Below, piece after piece: positions 57,000 to 64,000 of a DNA stretch of 64,000 nucleotides (its first letter is position 1; each line of letters starts with the position of its first letter). Below the pieces are notes generated by a model. It was not told the DNA's origin. It saw only the letters and a list, made by a program, of their open reading frames with translations, and made no database searches. Source of the DNA: Vibrio tapetis subsp. tapetis (GTDB taxonomy: Bacteria; Pseudomonadota; Gammaproteobacteria; Enterobacterales; Vibrionaceae); NCBI RefSeq assembly GCF_900233005.1, contig NZ_LT960611.1, forward strand, positions 1,302,001 to 1,366,000. Direction: 5' to 3'. A program made the position numbers and the translations under genes.

Positions 57000-58556
57000 T
57001 TAAGGCAGTTTTACATCAGATAGGTCTTCACCAGGACCGATTGCTTTCATTTCGCCAGCAACGATTTCAGCAAGTGGACCAAGGATGACTTGTAGGTTAT
57101 TTTCACCTAGTTTAACAACACCTTTAGCACCTAGTTTCTTAAGAACTTTCTCGTCAGCTAGAGAGCGATCTTTAAGAGTAAGACGTAGACGCGTAATACA
57201 TGCATCGATAGTCGTTAGGTTTTCGTGACCGCCTAGCGCTTTAAGGTATTGACGTGCAACGTCACCCTTTGGAGCGTCAGCAGCTGGAGCCATATCTTCG
57301 TCATCATCTTCACGGCCAGGCGATTTCAAGTTGAATGCGCGGATAGCGAAAGAGAAAGTGAAGAAGTATAGAGCACCGAAGCCTAGACCAATTAGTAGAA
57401 GCGTAACTGGTTTAGTTGCTAGACCCCAGTTCAATACGAAGTCAATAAGACCTGCAGAGAAACCGAATCCGTGAAGCGTACCGAACATGTTAGCAACAAC
57501 AAGCGCTAGACCAGTAAATACTGCGTGTAGTGCGTAAAGTGCAGGAGCTAGGAATACGAACATGAATTCTAGAGGCTCTGTAATACCCGTTAGGAATGAA
57601 CAGAAAGCTACTGAGAATAGTGCGCCACCAACTTGGTTACGTTTTTCAGCTGGAGCTGCAAGGTACATTGCAAGTGCAGCACCTGGAAGACCAAACATCA
57701 TAACTGGGAAGAAACCATTCATGAATACGCCAGCGCCTTTGTCGCCGCCGAAGTAACGGTGTAGGTCACCAGATTTAACTGTTTCAGTCACTTCTTTAAC
57801 TACAGTTGTAATTTCAGGAGTTACTGAGTTAGCAAAAGTAAATGTGTGCTCTTGACCAACAACTAATGTTTTAGCTAGTGCTGGGTCAACACAAAGTTGA
57901 GTGATGCCTTCGAATGCGCCTTGACCTGCAACGATGATCTCTTGACAAGTACCCATACCAAACCAGAAGTAAGAGTTAAGTACGTGGTGAAGACCAACAG
58001 GGATAAGTGCACGGTTAAGCGTACCGTATACGAACTGACCGATTGCGCCAGAAGTAGATACAGCGTGTGCTAGTGCATCAAGACCGCCTTGGATTGAAGG
58101 CCATACAACGCCACCGATTGCACCAGCAACAAGAGCGAAAAGACCAGCCATGATAGGTACTAGACGCTTACCAGAGAAGAATGCAAGCCACTCAGGAAGA
58201 CGAGTTGTGCTAAATGCATTGTAACAGTGGCCTGCGATGATACCTGCGAAGATACCGCCGAAGAATGACATGTTAACTGATTCGTCGATTGTTGTTGCTG
58301 TAGCAGTAAGAACAAAGTAAGAAACTGCACCGGCAAGACCAGCTGCACCGTTACCATCTTTCGCCAAACCAATTGCGATACCCAAACCAAATAGTAATGG
58401 TAGGTTACCGAAAATTGCACCACCAGCTTGCGCCATGAATGCGATGTCTAGTAGGTCACCTTGACCTAAACGTAGTAGCAACGCTGCGATTGGTAGCGTT
58501 GCAATAGGAAGCATTAGAGCTTTACCTAGTTTTTGCGCATATCCGAGAATATTCAC
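57000..58556 (-). CDS. nagE: PTS N-acetylglucosamine-specific EIIC-EIIB
   Basis: Transports and phosphorylates GlcNAc. The 518-residue product starts with GTG (MNILGYAQKLGKALMLPIATLPIAALLLRLGQ) preceded by GGGGGAAC. The EIIC membrane domain spans about residues 1-400. A charged linker follows, then an EIIB domain with the phospho-Cys in TTIDACITRLRL. There is no EIIA domain, unlike E. coli NagE, so a separate glucose-type EIIA must donate phosphate. It is divergent from nagAC. Confidence 0.95.
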   Translation of the reverse strand: MNILGYAQKLGKALMLPIATLPIAALLLRLGQGDLLDIAFMAQAGGAIFGNLPLLFGLGIAIGLAKDGNGAAGLAGAVSYFVLTATATTIDESVNMSFFGGIFAGIIAGHCYNAFSTTRLPEWLAFFSGKRLVPIMAGLFALVAGAIGGVVWPSIQGGLDALAHAVSTSGAIGQFVYGTLNRALIPVGLHHVLNSYFWFGMGTCQEIIVAGQGAFEGITQLCVDPALAKTLVVGQEHTFTFANSVTPEITTVVKEVTETVKSGDLHRYFGGDKGAGVFMNGFFPVMMFGLPGAALAMYLAAPAEKRNQVGGALFSVAFCSFLTGITEPLEFMFVFLAPALYALHAVFTGLALVVANMFGTLHGFGFSAGLIDFVLNWGLATKPVTLLLIGLGFGALYFFTFSFAIRAFNLKSPGREDDDEDMAPAADAPKGDVARQYLKALGGHENLTTIDACITRLRLTLKDRSLADEKVLKKLGAKGVVKLGENNLQVILGPLAEIVAGEMKAIGPGEDLSDVKLP

Positions 58557-58643
58557 CGTAAGTTCCCCCTATAGGATTTTTTTGGTATTAGACATGAGCC
58601 ACTTAATTTGGCCGCTCAATTTAGTCCTGTTCAGTGTATTCCA

Positions 58644-58665
58644 TTAATTTTGCCCCGCAAATTAA
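58644..58665. promoter_or_regulatory. NagC-like operator near nagE
   Basis: TTAATTTTGC and GCAAATTAA are facing arms around CCC, giving an AT-rich palindrome with the G/C spacing typical of NagC/Mlc operators. It lies about 90-110 bases before the nagE start. Confidence 0.5.
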
Positions 58666-58677
58666 AACGTCATCATT

Positions 58678-58693
58678 TGTGATCATAGTCACC
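58678..58693. promoter_or_regulatory. CRP-like site in the nagE/nagA spacer
   Basis: TGTGA, six bases, TCACC: nine of ten core positions match the CRP consensus TGTGA-N6-TCACA. It lies between the two NagC-like palindromes. Confidence 0.65.
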
Positions 58694-58738
58694 CGTTTGA
58701 GGTCTATGGGAGTGAATTTGCTAGCGAGATCATAAAAC

Positions 58739-58762
58739 TTATTTTATCATTCGAAAGAATAG
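58739..58762. promoter_or_regulatory. Second NagC-like operator
   Basis: TTATTTTATC and GAAAGAATAG form an imperfect palindrome (7 of 10 pairs) with a 4-base centre. Its centre is about 96 bases from the first operator, a spacing that could allow NagC-mediated looping. Confidence 0.45.
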
Positions 58763-58769
58763 CCGATAG

Positions 58770-59312
58770 GCAATAAAGTCTTACGTAGAAATGAAGACGA
58801 ACCAGAGAGCAATGTAGGACTTGTTTCTTAAGTATAAATATGATGACCAGCTCCAACTGATCGGGCCTATATTACAAATAGAATCAATGAGTTCAGCGAA
58901 TGTATATATATTTACACTGAGATTTCGAGAGCCATTGAGCCATGTTTAGTCACTAACGTAAACGTTTACTGAGACTTCATAAATTTGGCAAAGAAAGCTT
59001 CTAGTCATGCACATTTCTATAATACGAAGATGCAGAGCCAGACTTTCTACCATCATGGCTAATGCTACATTTTCACCGATAGATTCAGCTTTAATAATGC
59101 TTTTATTCAATAAGATAACAGTGAGTGTTCAACTAAAGCGCAACCAAAGAAAGATCGGAAGATAAACACTCCATAGACGACGAATAACGGTATTTCAAAT
59201 TTTCGCTTTTGACGCCCGATAAAACGCCCATAACTGATGAGTTAAAGGCAAAGAATTAGTAACTCCCGCATACGATGTGGGAAAGACAAAAACTTTAAGT
59301 AAGGACAAAACT
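58770..59312. other. Long nagA leader/spacer
   Basis: About 540 bases upstream of nagA with no convincing open frame. It contains the 12-bp palindrome and TTATTCAATAA at 59103-59113. GGAC at 59303-59306 is the nagA ribosome-binding site. The length is unusual for a nagA leader and could hold an unannotated promoter or RNA. Confidence 0.35.
58958..58969. promoter_or_regulatory. LacI-family-type operator palindrome
   Basis: GTAAACGTTTAC is a perfect 12-bp palindrome with the central CG typical of LacI/GalR-family operators. It lies about 345 bases before nagA. The regulator is not identified. Confidence 0.45.
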
Positions 59313-60449
59313 ATGTATGCACTAACGAACTGTAAGATTTATACAGGGAGTGATGTTTTAGACAATCACGCTGTTATTATTAACGACTCAAACATCGACA
59401 AAGTGTGTCCTGTCGCCGAACTGCCAAGCGATATAAAAACCGTTGATCTTGAAGGTGCTAACCTATGCCCTGGTTTCATTGATCTACAGCTGAATGGTTG
59501 TGGTGGTGTGATGCTTAACGACGAAATCACGGCTAAAACAATGCAAATCATGCATGAAGCAAACCTTAAATCCGGTTGTACTAGCTACTTACCAACCTTA
59601 ATTACTTCTTCTAATGAAGACATGCGTGCATCGGTTGCTGCAGCTCGCGAATACCAAGCGAAATACCAAAATCAATCTTTAGGCCTCCACCTTGAAGGTC
59701 CATACCTAAACGTAATGAAGAAAGGCATTCATAGCGTTGACCACATCCGTCGTTCTGACGATGACATGATCGATTTCATCTGTGAAAACGCAGATGTTGT
59801 AACAAAAGTAACCCTAGCACCTGAACTGAATGCACCTGAGCACATCGAGAAGCTTAAAGCGGCTGGCATCATCGTAGCAATCGGCCACACTAATGCGACA
59901 TATGCTGAAGCTCGTAAGGGGTTCCAAGCAGGTATTACATTCGCAACTCACTTATTTAATGCCATGACGCCAATGGCAGGCCGTGAGCCAGGAGTTGTTG
60001 GTGCTATATACGATACTCCTGAAGTATACGCTGGCGTTGTCGCTGATGGCTTCCATGTAGACTACGCAAACATTCGAATCGCACATAAAATCAAGGGTGA
60101 AAAGCTCGTATTAGTGACCGATGCCACAGCTCCTGCAGGCGCTGACATGGAATACTTTATTTTTGTTGGTAAGAAAGTATATTACCGTGATGGTAAGTGT
60201 GTTGATGAAAATGGCACACTAGGCGGCTCAGCTTTAACCATGATCGAAGCAGTTCAGAATACTGTTGAGCACGTTGGTATCGCTTTAGACGAAGCTTTGC
60301 GTATGGCTACCTTGTATGCTGCTCAAGCAATTGGAGTAGAAAACAAGTTAGGCCGAGTTAAAAAAGGTATGGTTGCTAACCTTGCTATTTTTGATCGTGA
60401 CTTCAATGTCAAAGCGACAGTAGTTAACGGACAATACGAGCAAAATTAA
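59313..60449 (+). CDS. nagA: N-acetylglucosamine-6-phosphate deacetylase
   Basis: Removes acetate from GlcNAc-6-P. The ATG at 59313 ([21 protein letters not shown]) follows AAGGAC; the in-frame GTG at 59277 would add an untypical tail. The 378-residue amidohydrolase has [19 protein letters not shown], the metal His in [16 protein letters not shown] and [11 protein letters not shown], and the catalytic Asp in [10 protein letters not shown]. It is followed 2 bases later by nagC. No nagB is present between nagE and nagA. Confidence 0.96.
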   Translation: MYALTNCKIYTGSDVLDNHAVIINDSNIDKVCPVAELPSDIKTVDLEGANLCPGFIDLQLNGCGGVMLNDEITAKTMQIMHEANLKSGCTSYLPTLITSSNEDMRASVAAAREYQAKYQNQSLGLHLEGPYLNVMKKGIHSVDHIRRSDDDMIDFICENADVVTKVTLAPELNAPEHIEKLKAAGIIVAIGHTNATYAEARKGFQAGITFATHLFNAMTPMAGREPGVVGAIYDTPEVYAGVVADGFHVDYANIRIAHKIKGEKLVLVTDATAPAGADMEYFIFVGKKVYYRDGKCVDENGTLGGSALTMIEAVQNTVEHVGIALDEALRMATLYAAQAIGVENKLGRVKKGMVANLAIFDRDFNVKATVVNGQYEQN

Positions 60450-60451
60450 GT

Positions 60452-61666
60452 ATGAATGGCGGACAAATCGGTAACGTAGACTTAGTCAAACAACTCAACA
60501 GTGCAGCGGTATACCGCTTGATTGATCAGCAAGGCCCGATTTCTCGAATTCAGGTCGCTGATGTAAGTCAGCTTGCACCGGCAAGTGTTACAAAAATAAC
60601 CCGCCAACTTCTAGAACGCGGCCTTATAAAAGAGGTCGCGCAGCAAGCGTCTACCGGTGGTAGGCGTGCGATATCTCTCACCACTGAAGTCGAACCATTT
60701 CATTCAATTGCGATTCGAATTGGTCGTGATTACTTGCATTTAGGCCTATATAATCTAGGTGGTAAAGAACTTCTTAAAGAGCATTTGGAATTTCGCTATA
60801 GCAATCAAGTTCAGTTAATTGAAAGCTTAGTTAAACATATCCAACGTTTCTTACAGACTCATGACACGAGCATCGAACAACTCATCGCGATCGGCGTTTC
60901 TCTTCCTGGTTTAGTTAATCCTGAAACCGGCGTTGTTGAGTACATGCCGAATACAGATATCGATAACCTAGCATTGGGCGACATCATAAGAGATACCTTC
61001 AACGTAGAGTGCTTTGTTGGCAACGATGTAAGAGGCATGGCCCTTGCCGAACACTATTTCGGTGCAAGCCGAGATTGCAAAGATTCAATACTGGTTAGCG
61101 TCCAAGGCGGTACAGGCTCAGGCATTATTGTTAATGGCCAAGTGTTTCTAGGCTCCAACCGAAATGTAGGCGAAGTGGGTCATATTCAAATCGACCCGTT
61201 AGGTGATAAATGTCAATGTGGAAACTTCGGTTGCTTAGAGACCGTAGCGGCAAATCCGGCTATCATCAATACCGTGCAAACTCGACTAGATCAAGGCTAC
61301 CCTTCTTCTTTAGCAAGTGTACCTACGATAACCATGGATGCGATATGTCAGCACGCATTGCAAGGTGACGAACTCGCATCACAAAGCTTAATTCGCGTTG
61401 GTAATCAGTTAGGTAAAGCCATTGCTATTACCATTAACTTATTCAACCCACAGAAAATCGTGATTGCAGGTAACATTACCAAAGCAAAAGACATTATTTT
61501 CCCGGCAATTACTCGTAATGTGGAAACCCAATCTCTGACAACCTTCCATACAGGGCTTCCGATCGTACCATCTTTGTTGGACGATCAACCAGCAATGGGC
61601 GCCTTCGCCATGATTAAGCGAGCGATGTTAAATGGCGTTTTGTTACAGAAAATACTTGAAGAATAA
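60452..61666 (+). CDS. nagC: NagC, ROK-family GlcNAc repressor
   Basis: DNA-binding repressor of GlcNAc genes released by GlcNAc-6-P. The 404-residue protein has an N-terminal winged helix (LNSAAVYRLIDQQGPISRIQVADVSQLAPASVTKITRQLLERGLI). The ROK sugar-binding domain includes VQGGTGSGIIVNGQ and the zinc motif GEVGHIQIDPLGDKCQCGNFGCLE. It forms an operon with nagA (2-base gap) and probably acts on the palindromes in the nagE/nagA spacer. Confidence 0.95.
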   Translation: MNGGQIGNVDLVKQLNSAAVYRLIDQQGPISRIQVADVSQLAPASVTKITRQLLERGLIKEVAQQASTGGRRAISLTTEVEPFHSIAIRIGRDYLHLGLYNLGGKELLKEHLEFRYSNQVQLIESLVKHIQRFLQTHDTSIEQLIAIGVSLPGLVNPETGVVEYMPNTDIDNLALGDIIRDTFNVECFVGNDVRGMALAEHYFGASRDCKDSILVSVQGGTGSGIIVNGQVFLGSNRNVGEVGHIQIDPLGDKCQCGNFGCLETVAANPAIINTVQTRLDQGYPSSLASVPTITMDAICQHALQGDELASQSLIRVGNQLGKAIAITINLFNPQKIVIAGNITKAKDIIFPAITRNVETQSLTTFHTGLPIVPSLLDDQPAMGAFAMIKRAMLNGVLLQKILEE

Positions 61667-61686
61667 CAAGTTAAAGGCTTCAATCT

Positions 61687-61718
61687 ACGGGTCGCATGTA
61701 ATGCGGCCCGTTTTTTTA
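61687..61718 (+). terminator. Terminator after nagC
   Basis: ACGGGTCGCAT / ATGCGGCCCGT (one mismatch) followed by T(7). Confidence 0.9.
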
Positions 61719-61744
61719 TTTAATTCAGGATAAGTTGACTGATT

Positions 61745-63328
61745 ATGGACATCGTTTTAATTTCCGTTGCATTTGCGGCCGGTTTCATTGCGCTCAAGTG
61801 CCAACTGCCTCCACTCGTCGGCTTCTTGATTGCTGGCTTTGGTCTCAATGCCGCTGGGTTCCAATCTAATGAGACGATCATGACCCTGTCTGATCTCGGT
61901 GTTACCTTGCTACTTTTCACCATCGGTTTAAAACTTGATGTGAAGACCCTGCTGGCGAAAGAAATATGGGCCGGAGCTTCTATCCATAATATTTTATCGA
62001 CTTGCTTCTTTACGTGCGCCTTGCTTGGATTTAAGGTTCTAGGCGTAACAATGCTCGCTGATATGGCCGTTGAGCAAATCATCCTGCTCGGATTTGCTCT
62101 GTCCTTCTCCAGTACTGTTTTTGCCGTCAAAAGCCTACAAGAAAAAGGAGATATGAACGCTACATATGGCACATTGGCCATCGGTGTTTTGGTCATGCAA
62201 GATATCTTCGCGGTAATCTTTTTAACGGTATCAACAGGAAAAATTCCGGAATGGTATGCCGTTATTTTATTTGCCCTGCCTTTTGTTCGTCCGCTATTTT
62301 ACAAAGTACTCGACTGGGTAGGCCATGGTGAGATGCTGGTCCTATCAGGAGTATTTTTCGCATTAATTGTCGGGGCTGGGCTATTTGACGCCGTTGGCAT
62401 GAAGGCCGATTTAGGCGCCCTAATTCTGGGCATGTTACTGGCGGGGCATAAGAAAGCATCAGAACTGTCTAAGTCATTATTCAATCTAAAAGAACTATTT
62501 TTGGTCTGCTTTTTTCTCAATATTGGGCTGGCAGAACAACCAACGGTAGCCGGTTTCACTATGGCTGTTCTCTTCTTAGTCCTGTTACCGGTTAAAGGCC
62601 TACTCTACTTTTATATTATCCATCAATTTAAGTTCCGAGTTCGAACTTCGCTGTTAGCCTCTTTATCACTTTTTAATTACAGCGAATTCGGCCTTATTGT
62701 TGGGGGGCTAGCCTATAAAATGGGATGGATATCTGGTGATGTCTTGGTGTCTATCGCCATCGCCGTTTCCCTATCATTTATTATTGCCGCTCCACTAAAT
62801 CGCTTTGGCCATGATATTTATCGCCGCAGCGCAAAATGGCTAAAAGAAGTCGCTGCGGAAAAGCTTCATGCCAAAGATCAGCTGATCAATCCCGGCCACG
62901 CTCAAGTCCTGATTTTAGGTATGGGCCGTATTGGCTCCGGTGCCTATGATGAAATAAGGCAGCGCTACGGAAAAATAAGCCTAGGTGTTGAAGTTAGGCC
63001 TGATGCCGCTCAGGCTCACCGTAACCATGGACGGAACGTTATCGAAGGTGATGCAACGGATCCCGATTTCTGGGAGCGAATCCTAGACACGGCAAATGTT
63101 AAATTGGTTCTTCTCGCGATGCCACACCACTTGGGTAACCAGACCGCGTTAGAACAACTACAAATACGCAACTTTCAAGGCCAAGTAGCTGCTATTGCTG
63201 AGTATTCAGACCAGCTTGAAGAATTAGAACAAGAAGGCGTCGATGCAGCTTTTAACATCTACAGCGAAGCAGGCAGTGGTTTTGCTCGTCACGTTTGTGA
63301 GCAATTAAAACCTGACTTCAAACTTTAA
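61745..63328 (+). CDS. CPA2-family monovalent cation:proton antiporter with RCK domain (KefB/YbaL-like)
   Basis: A 527-residue inner-membrane protein. About 12 hydrophobic segments form a Na_H_exchanger domain (residues 1-370: PPLVGFLIAGFGLNAAGF, LLLFTIGLKLDVKTL, FALSFSSTVFAVKSL). A cytoplasmic TrkA-N/RCK domain (about 385-500) follows, with the Rossmann motif VLILGMGRIGSGAYDEI and VIEGDATDPDFWERI. It resembles Kef and YbaL potassium or proton antiporters; ion specificity is not clear. Confidence 0.85.
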   Translation: MDIVLISVAFAAGFIALKCQLPPLVGFLIAGFGLNAAGFQSNETIMTLSDLGVTLLLFTIGLKLDVKTLLAKEIWAGASIHNILSTCFFTCALLGFKVLGVTMLADMAVEQIILLGFALSFSSTVFAVKSLQEKGDMNATYGTLAIGVLVMQDIFAVIFLTVSTGKIPEWYAVILFALPFVRPLFYKVLDWVGHGEMLVLSGVFFALIVGAGLFDAVGMKADLGALILGMLLAGHKKASELSKSLFNLKELFLVCFFLNIGLAEQPTVAGFTMAVLFLVLLPVKGLLYFYIIHQFKFRVRTSLLASLSLFNYSEFGLIVGGLAYKMGWISGDVLVSIAIAVSLSFIIAAPLNRFGHDIYRRSAKWLKEVAAEKLHAKDQLINPGHAQVLILGMGRIGSGAYDEIRQRYGKISLGVEVRPDAAQAHRNHGRNVIEGDATDPDFWERILDTANVKLVLLAMPHHLGNQTALEQLQIRNFQGQVAAIAEYSDQLEELEQEGVDAAFNIYSEAGSGFARHVCEQLKPDFKL

Positions 63329-63338
63329 CCTCAATTAG

Positions 63339-63365
63339 TTGGCGCTAAATTCCTTTTAGCGCCAA
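63339..63365 (+). terminator. Hairpin after the antiporter gene
   Basis: TTGGCGCTAAA / TTTAGCGCCAA is a perfect 11-bp inverted repeat with a 5-base loop, 10 bases after the stop. It is followed only by TCTAAACG, so termination may be Rho-assisted. Confidence 0.65.
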
Positions 63366-63614
63366 TCTAAACGATCCGTTCGACCATGTTAAATCGACCA
63401 CCTTAGTAAGTTAACTTTCCTTGCCCCACCTCTGTATCGTTCAAATAATGACCCCAATTAAATTTCATTCACCAAAACCGATATTCTATTAAATAATATT
63501 TAACACAAGCTGCTATTTGTCATGTTTATGATGGTTGTTTGTTGCTTTTTTTGTTGAAAGTGGCAAATTGAACTTAACGAAATCAAATGGATTTAGAATT
63601 TAGAGGTTAATGGT

Positions 63615-64000
63615 ATGTGCTCAATTTTTGGCATCTTAGATATAAAAAGTGATCCTGCAGCGTTGCGCCCTGTCGCGCTAGAAATGTCTAAAAAACTTAG
63701 GCATCGTGGCCCTGACTGGTCTGGTATTTACGCGTCTGACAATGCCATCTTGGCTCACGAACGTTTGGCTATCGTTGGCCTTAACAGTGGTGCGCAACCA
63801 CTTTACAGCCAAGATAAAAAGCACATCCTTGCAGTGAATGGCGAAATTTATAACCACAAAGAGCTTCGTGCTCGCTATGAAGATAAGTTCGAATTTCAAA
63901 CTGATTCTGACTGTGAGGTCATTCTCGCTCTGTACCAAGAACTGGGTGCCGATCTGTTAGAAGAATTAAATGGTATTTTTGCCTTTGTATTGTATGACGA
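63615..64000 (+). CDS. asnB: Glutamine-hydrolysing asparagine synthetase B (5' part, runs off the window)
   Basis: Amidates aspartate using glutamine and ATP. The ATG at 63615 gives MCSIFGILDIKSDPAALRPVALEMSKKLRHRGPDWSG, with the N-terminal catalytic Cys2 of the glutaminase domain. LAHERLAIVGLNSGAQPLY and AVNGEIYNHKELR follow. AGAGG lies upstream. About 128 of the usual ~550 residues are present. This is the class II amidotransferase AsnB. Confidence 0.96.
   Translation, partial: MCSIFGILDIKSDPAALRPVALEMSKKLRHRGPDWSGIYASDNAILAHERLAIVGLNSGAQPLYSQDKKHILAVNGEIYNHKELRARYEDKFEFQTDSDCEVILALYQELGADLLEELNGIFAFVLYD

Noticed and set aside
1..64000. Prophage, toxin-antitoxin, restriction or other defence island
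   Set aside because: No gene with the hallmarks of these systems is visible; apart from the IS and the cassette-like gene, the window is conserved housekeeping content.

Overview
The window is chromosomal DNA of a Vibrio (Vibrionaceae, Gammaproteobacteria), probably from the large chromosome. Evidence: motY of the sodium-driven polar flagellum, a six-gene rsx/rnf operon with Vibrio-type flavinylation sites, family-typical pairs (seqA-pgm, fldA-fur, divergent yecM/argS, znuA next to mepM), and a degenerate Vibrio-type integron attC site. Most of the 64 kb is conserved core genome. Accessory material is limited to an attC remnant with a cassette-like transglutaminase-fold gene (10.7-11.7 kb), one IS256-family insertion sequence (18.1-19.4 kb) and several short tandem-repeat arrays.

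Layout. 1-1637: 5' part of uvrB (minus). 1.6-2.3 kb: AT-rich spacer with paired DnaA-type boxes and a tRNA-Asn gene that has its own promoter and terminator. 2.5-9.9 kb: rsxABCDGE, nth and gloA, all plus strand. 10.0-12.8 kb: a Fur-box-preceded helical-repeat-like gene, the attC remnant and transglutaminase-like gene, and motY. 13.0-18.1 kb: rnt, an NhaC/YuiF-type antiporter, grxD and sodB (divergent), an unknown gene and a degenerate SDR. 18.1-19.4 kb: IS256-family element. 19.5-25.0 kb: small unknown gene, purU, yecM/argS, an lpxM-type acyltransferase and a HIT protein. 25.1-28.3 kb: feoABC with a Fur box, then a strong candidate small RNA. 28.7-36.4 kb: a giant propeller/AraC sensor-regulator, mepM, and the znuA / znuCB divergent zinc-uptake locus around a Zur-like palindrome. 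36.5-47.8 kb: the TCA cluster sdhCDAB-sucABCD (minus) divergent from gltA. 47.9-56.8 kb: Nif3-like gene, DUF1853 gene, pgm/seqA, a frameshifted ybfF esterase, a DUF2788 gene, fldA, a DUF4442 gene, fur and glnS. 57.0-61.7 kb: nagE divergent from nagA-nagC with a regulatory spacer holding NagC-like, CRP-like and LacI-type palindromes. 61.7-64.0 kb: a KefB-like antiporter and the start of asnB.

Themes. Metal homeostasis recurs: Fur itself, feoABC, a second Fur-box gene, FeSOD, flavodoxin, a CGFS glutaredoxin, and zinc uptake beside a zinc endopeptidase. Respiration and central carbon metabolism are represented by Rnf/Rsx, SDH, 2-oxoglutarate dehydrogenase, succinyl-CoA synthetase and citrate synthase. 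N-acetylglucosamine uptake and deacetylation are present without a local nagB. The least explained items are the candidate sRNA at about 28.2-28.34 kb, the family of 7-bp tandem arrays downstream of genes between 15 and 21 kb, the kinase-dead hybrid regulator, and the integron remnant.
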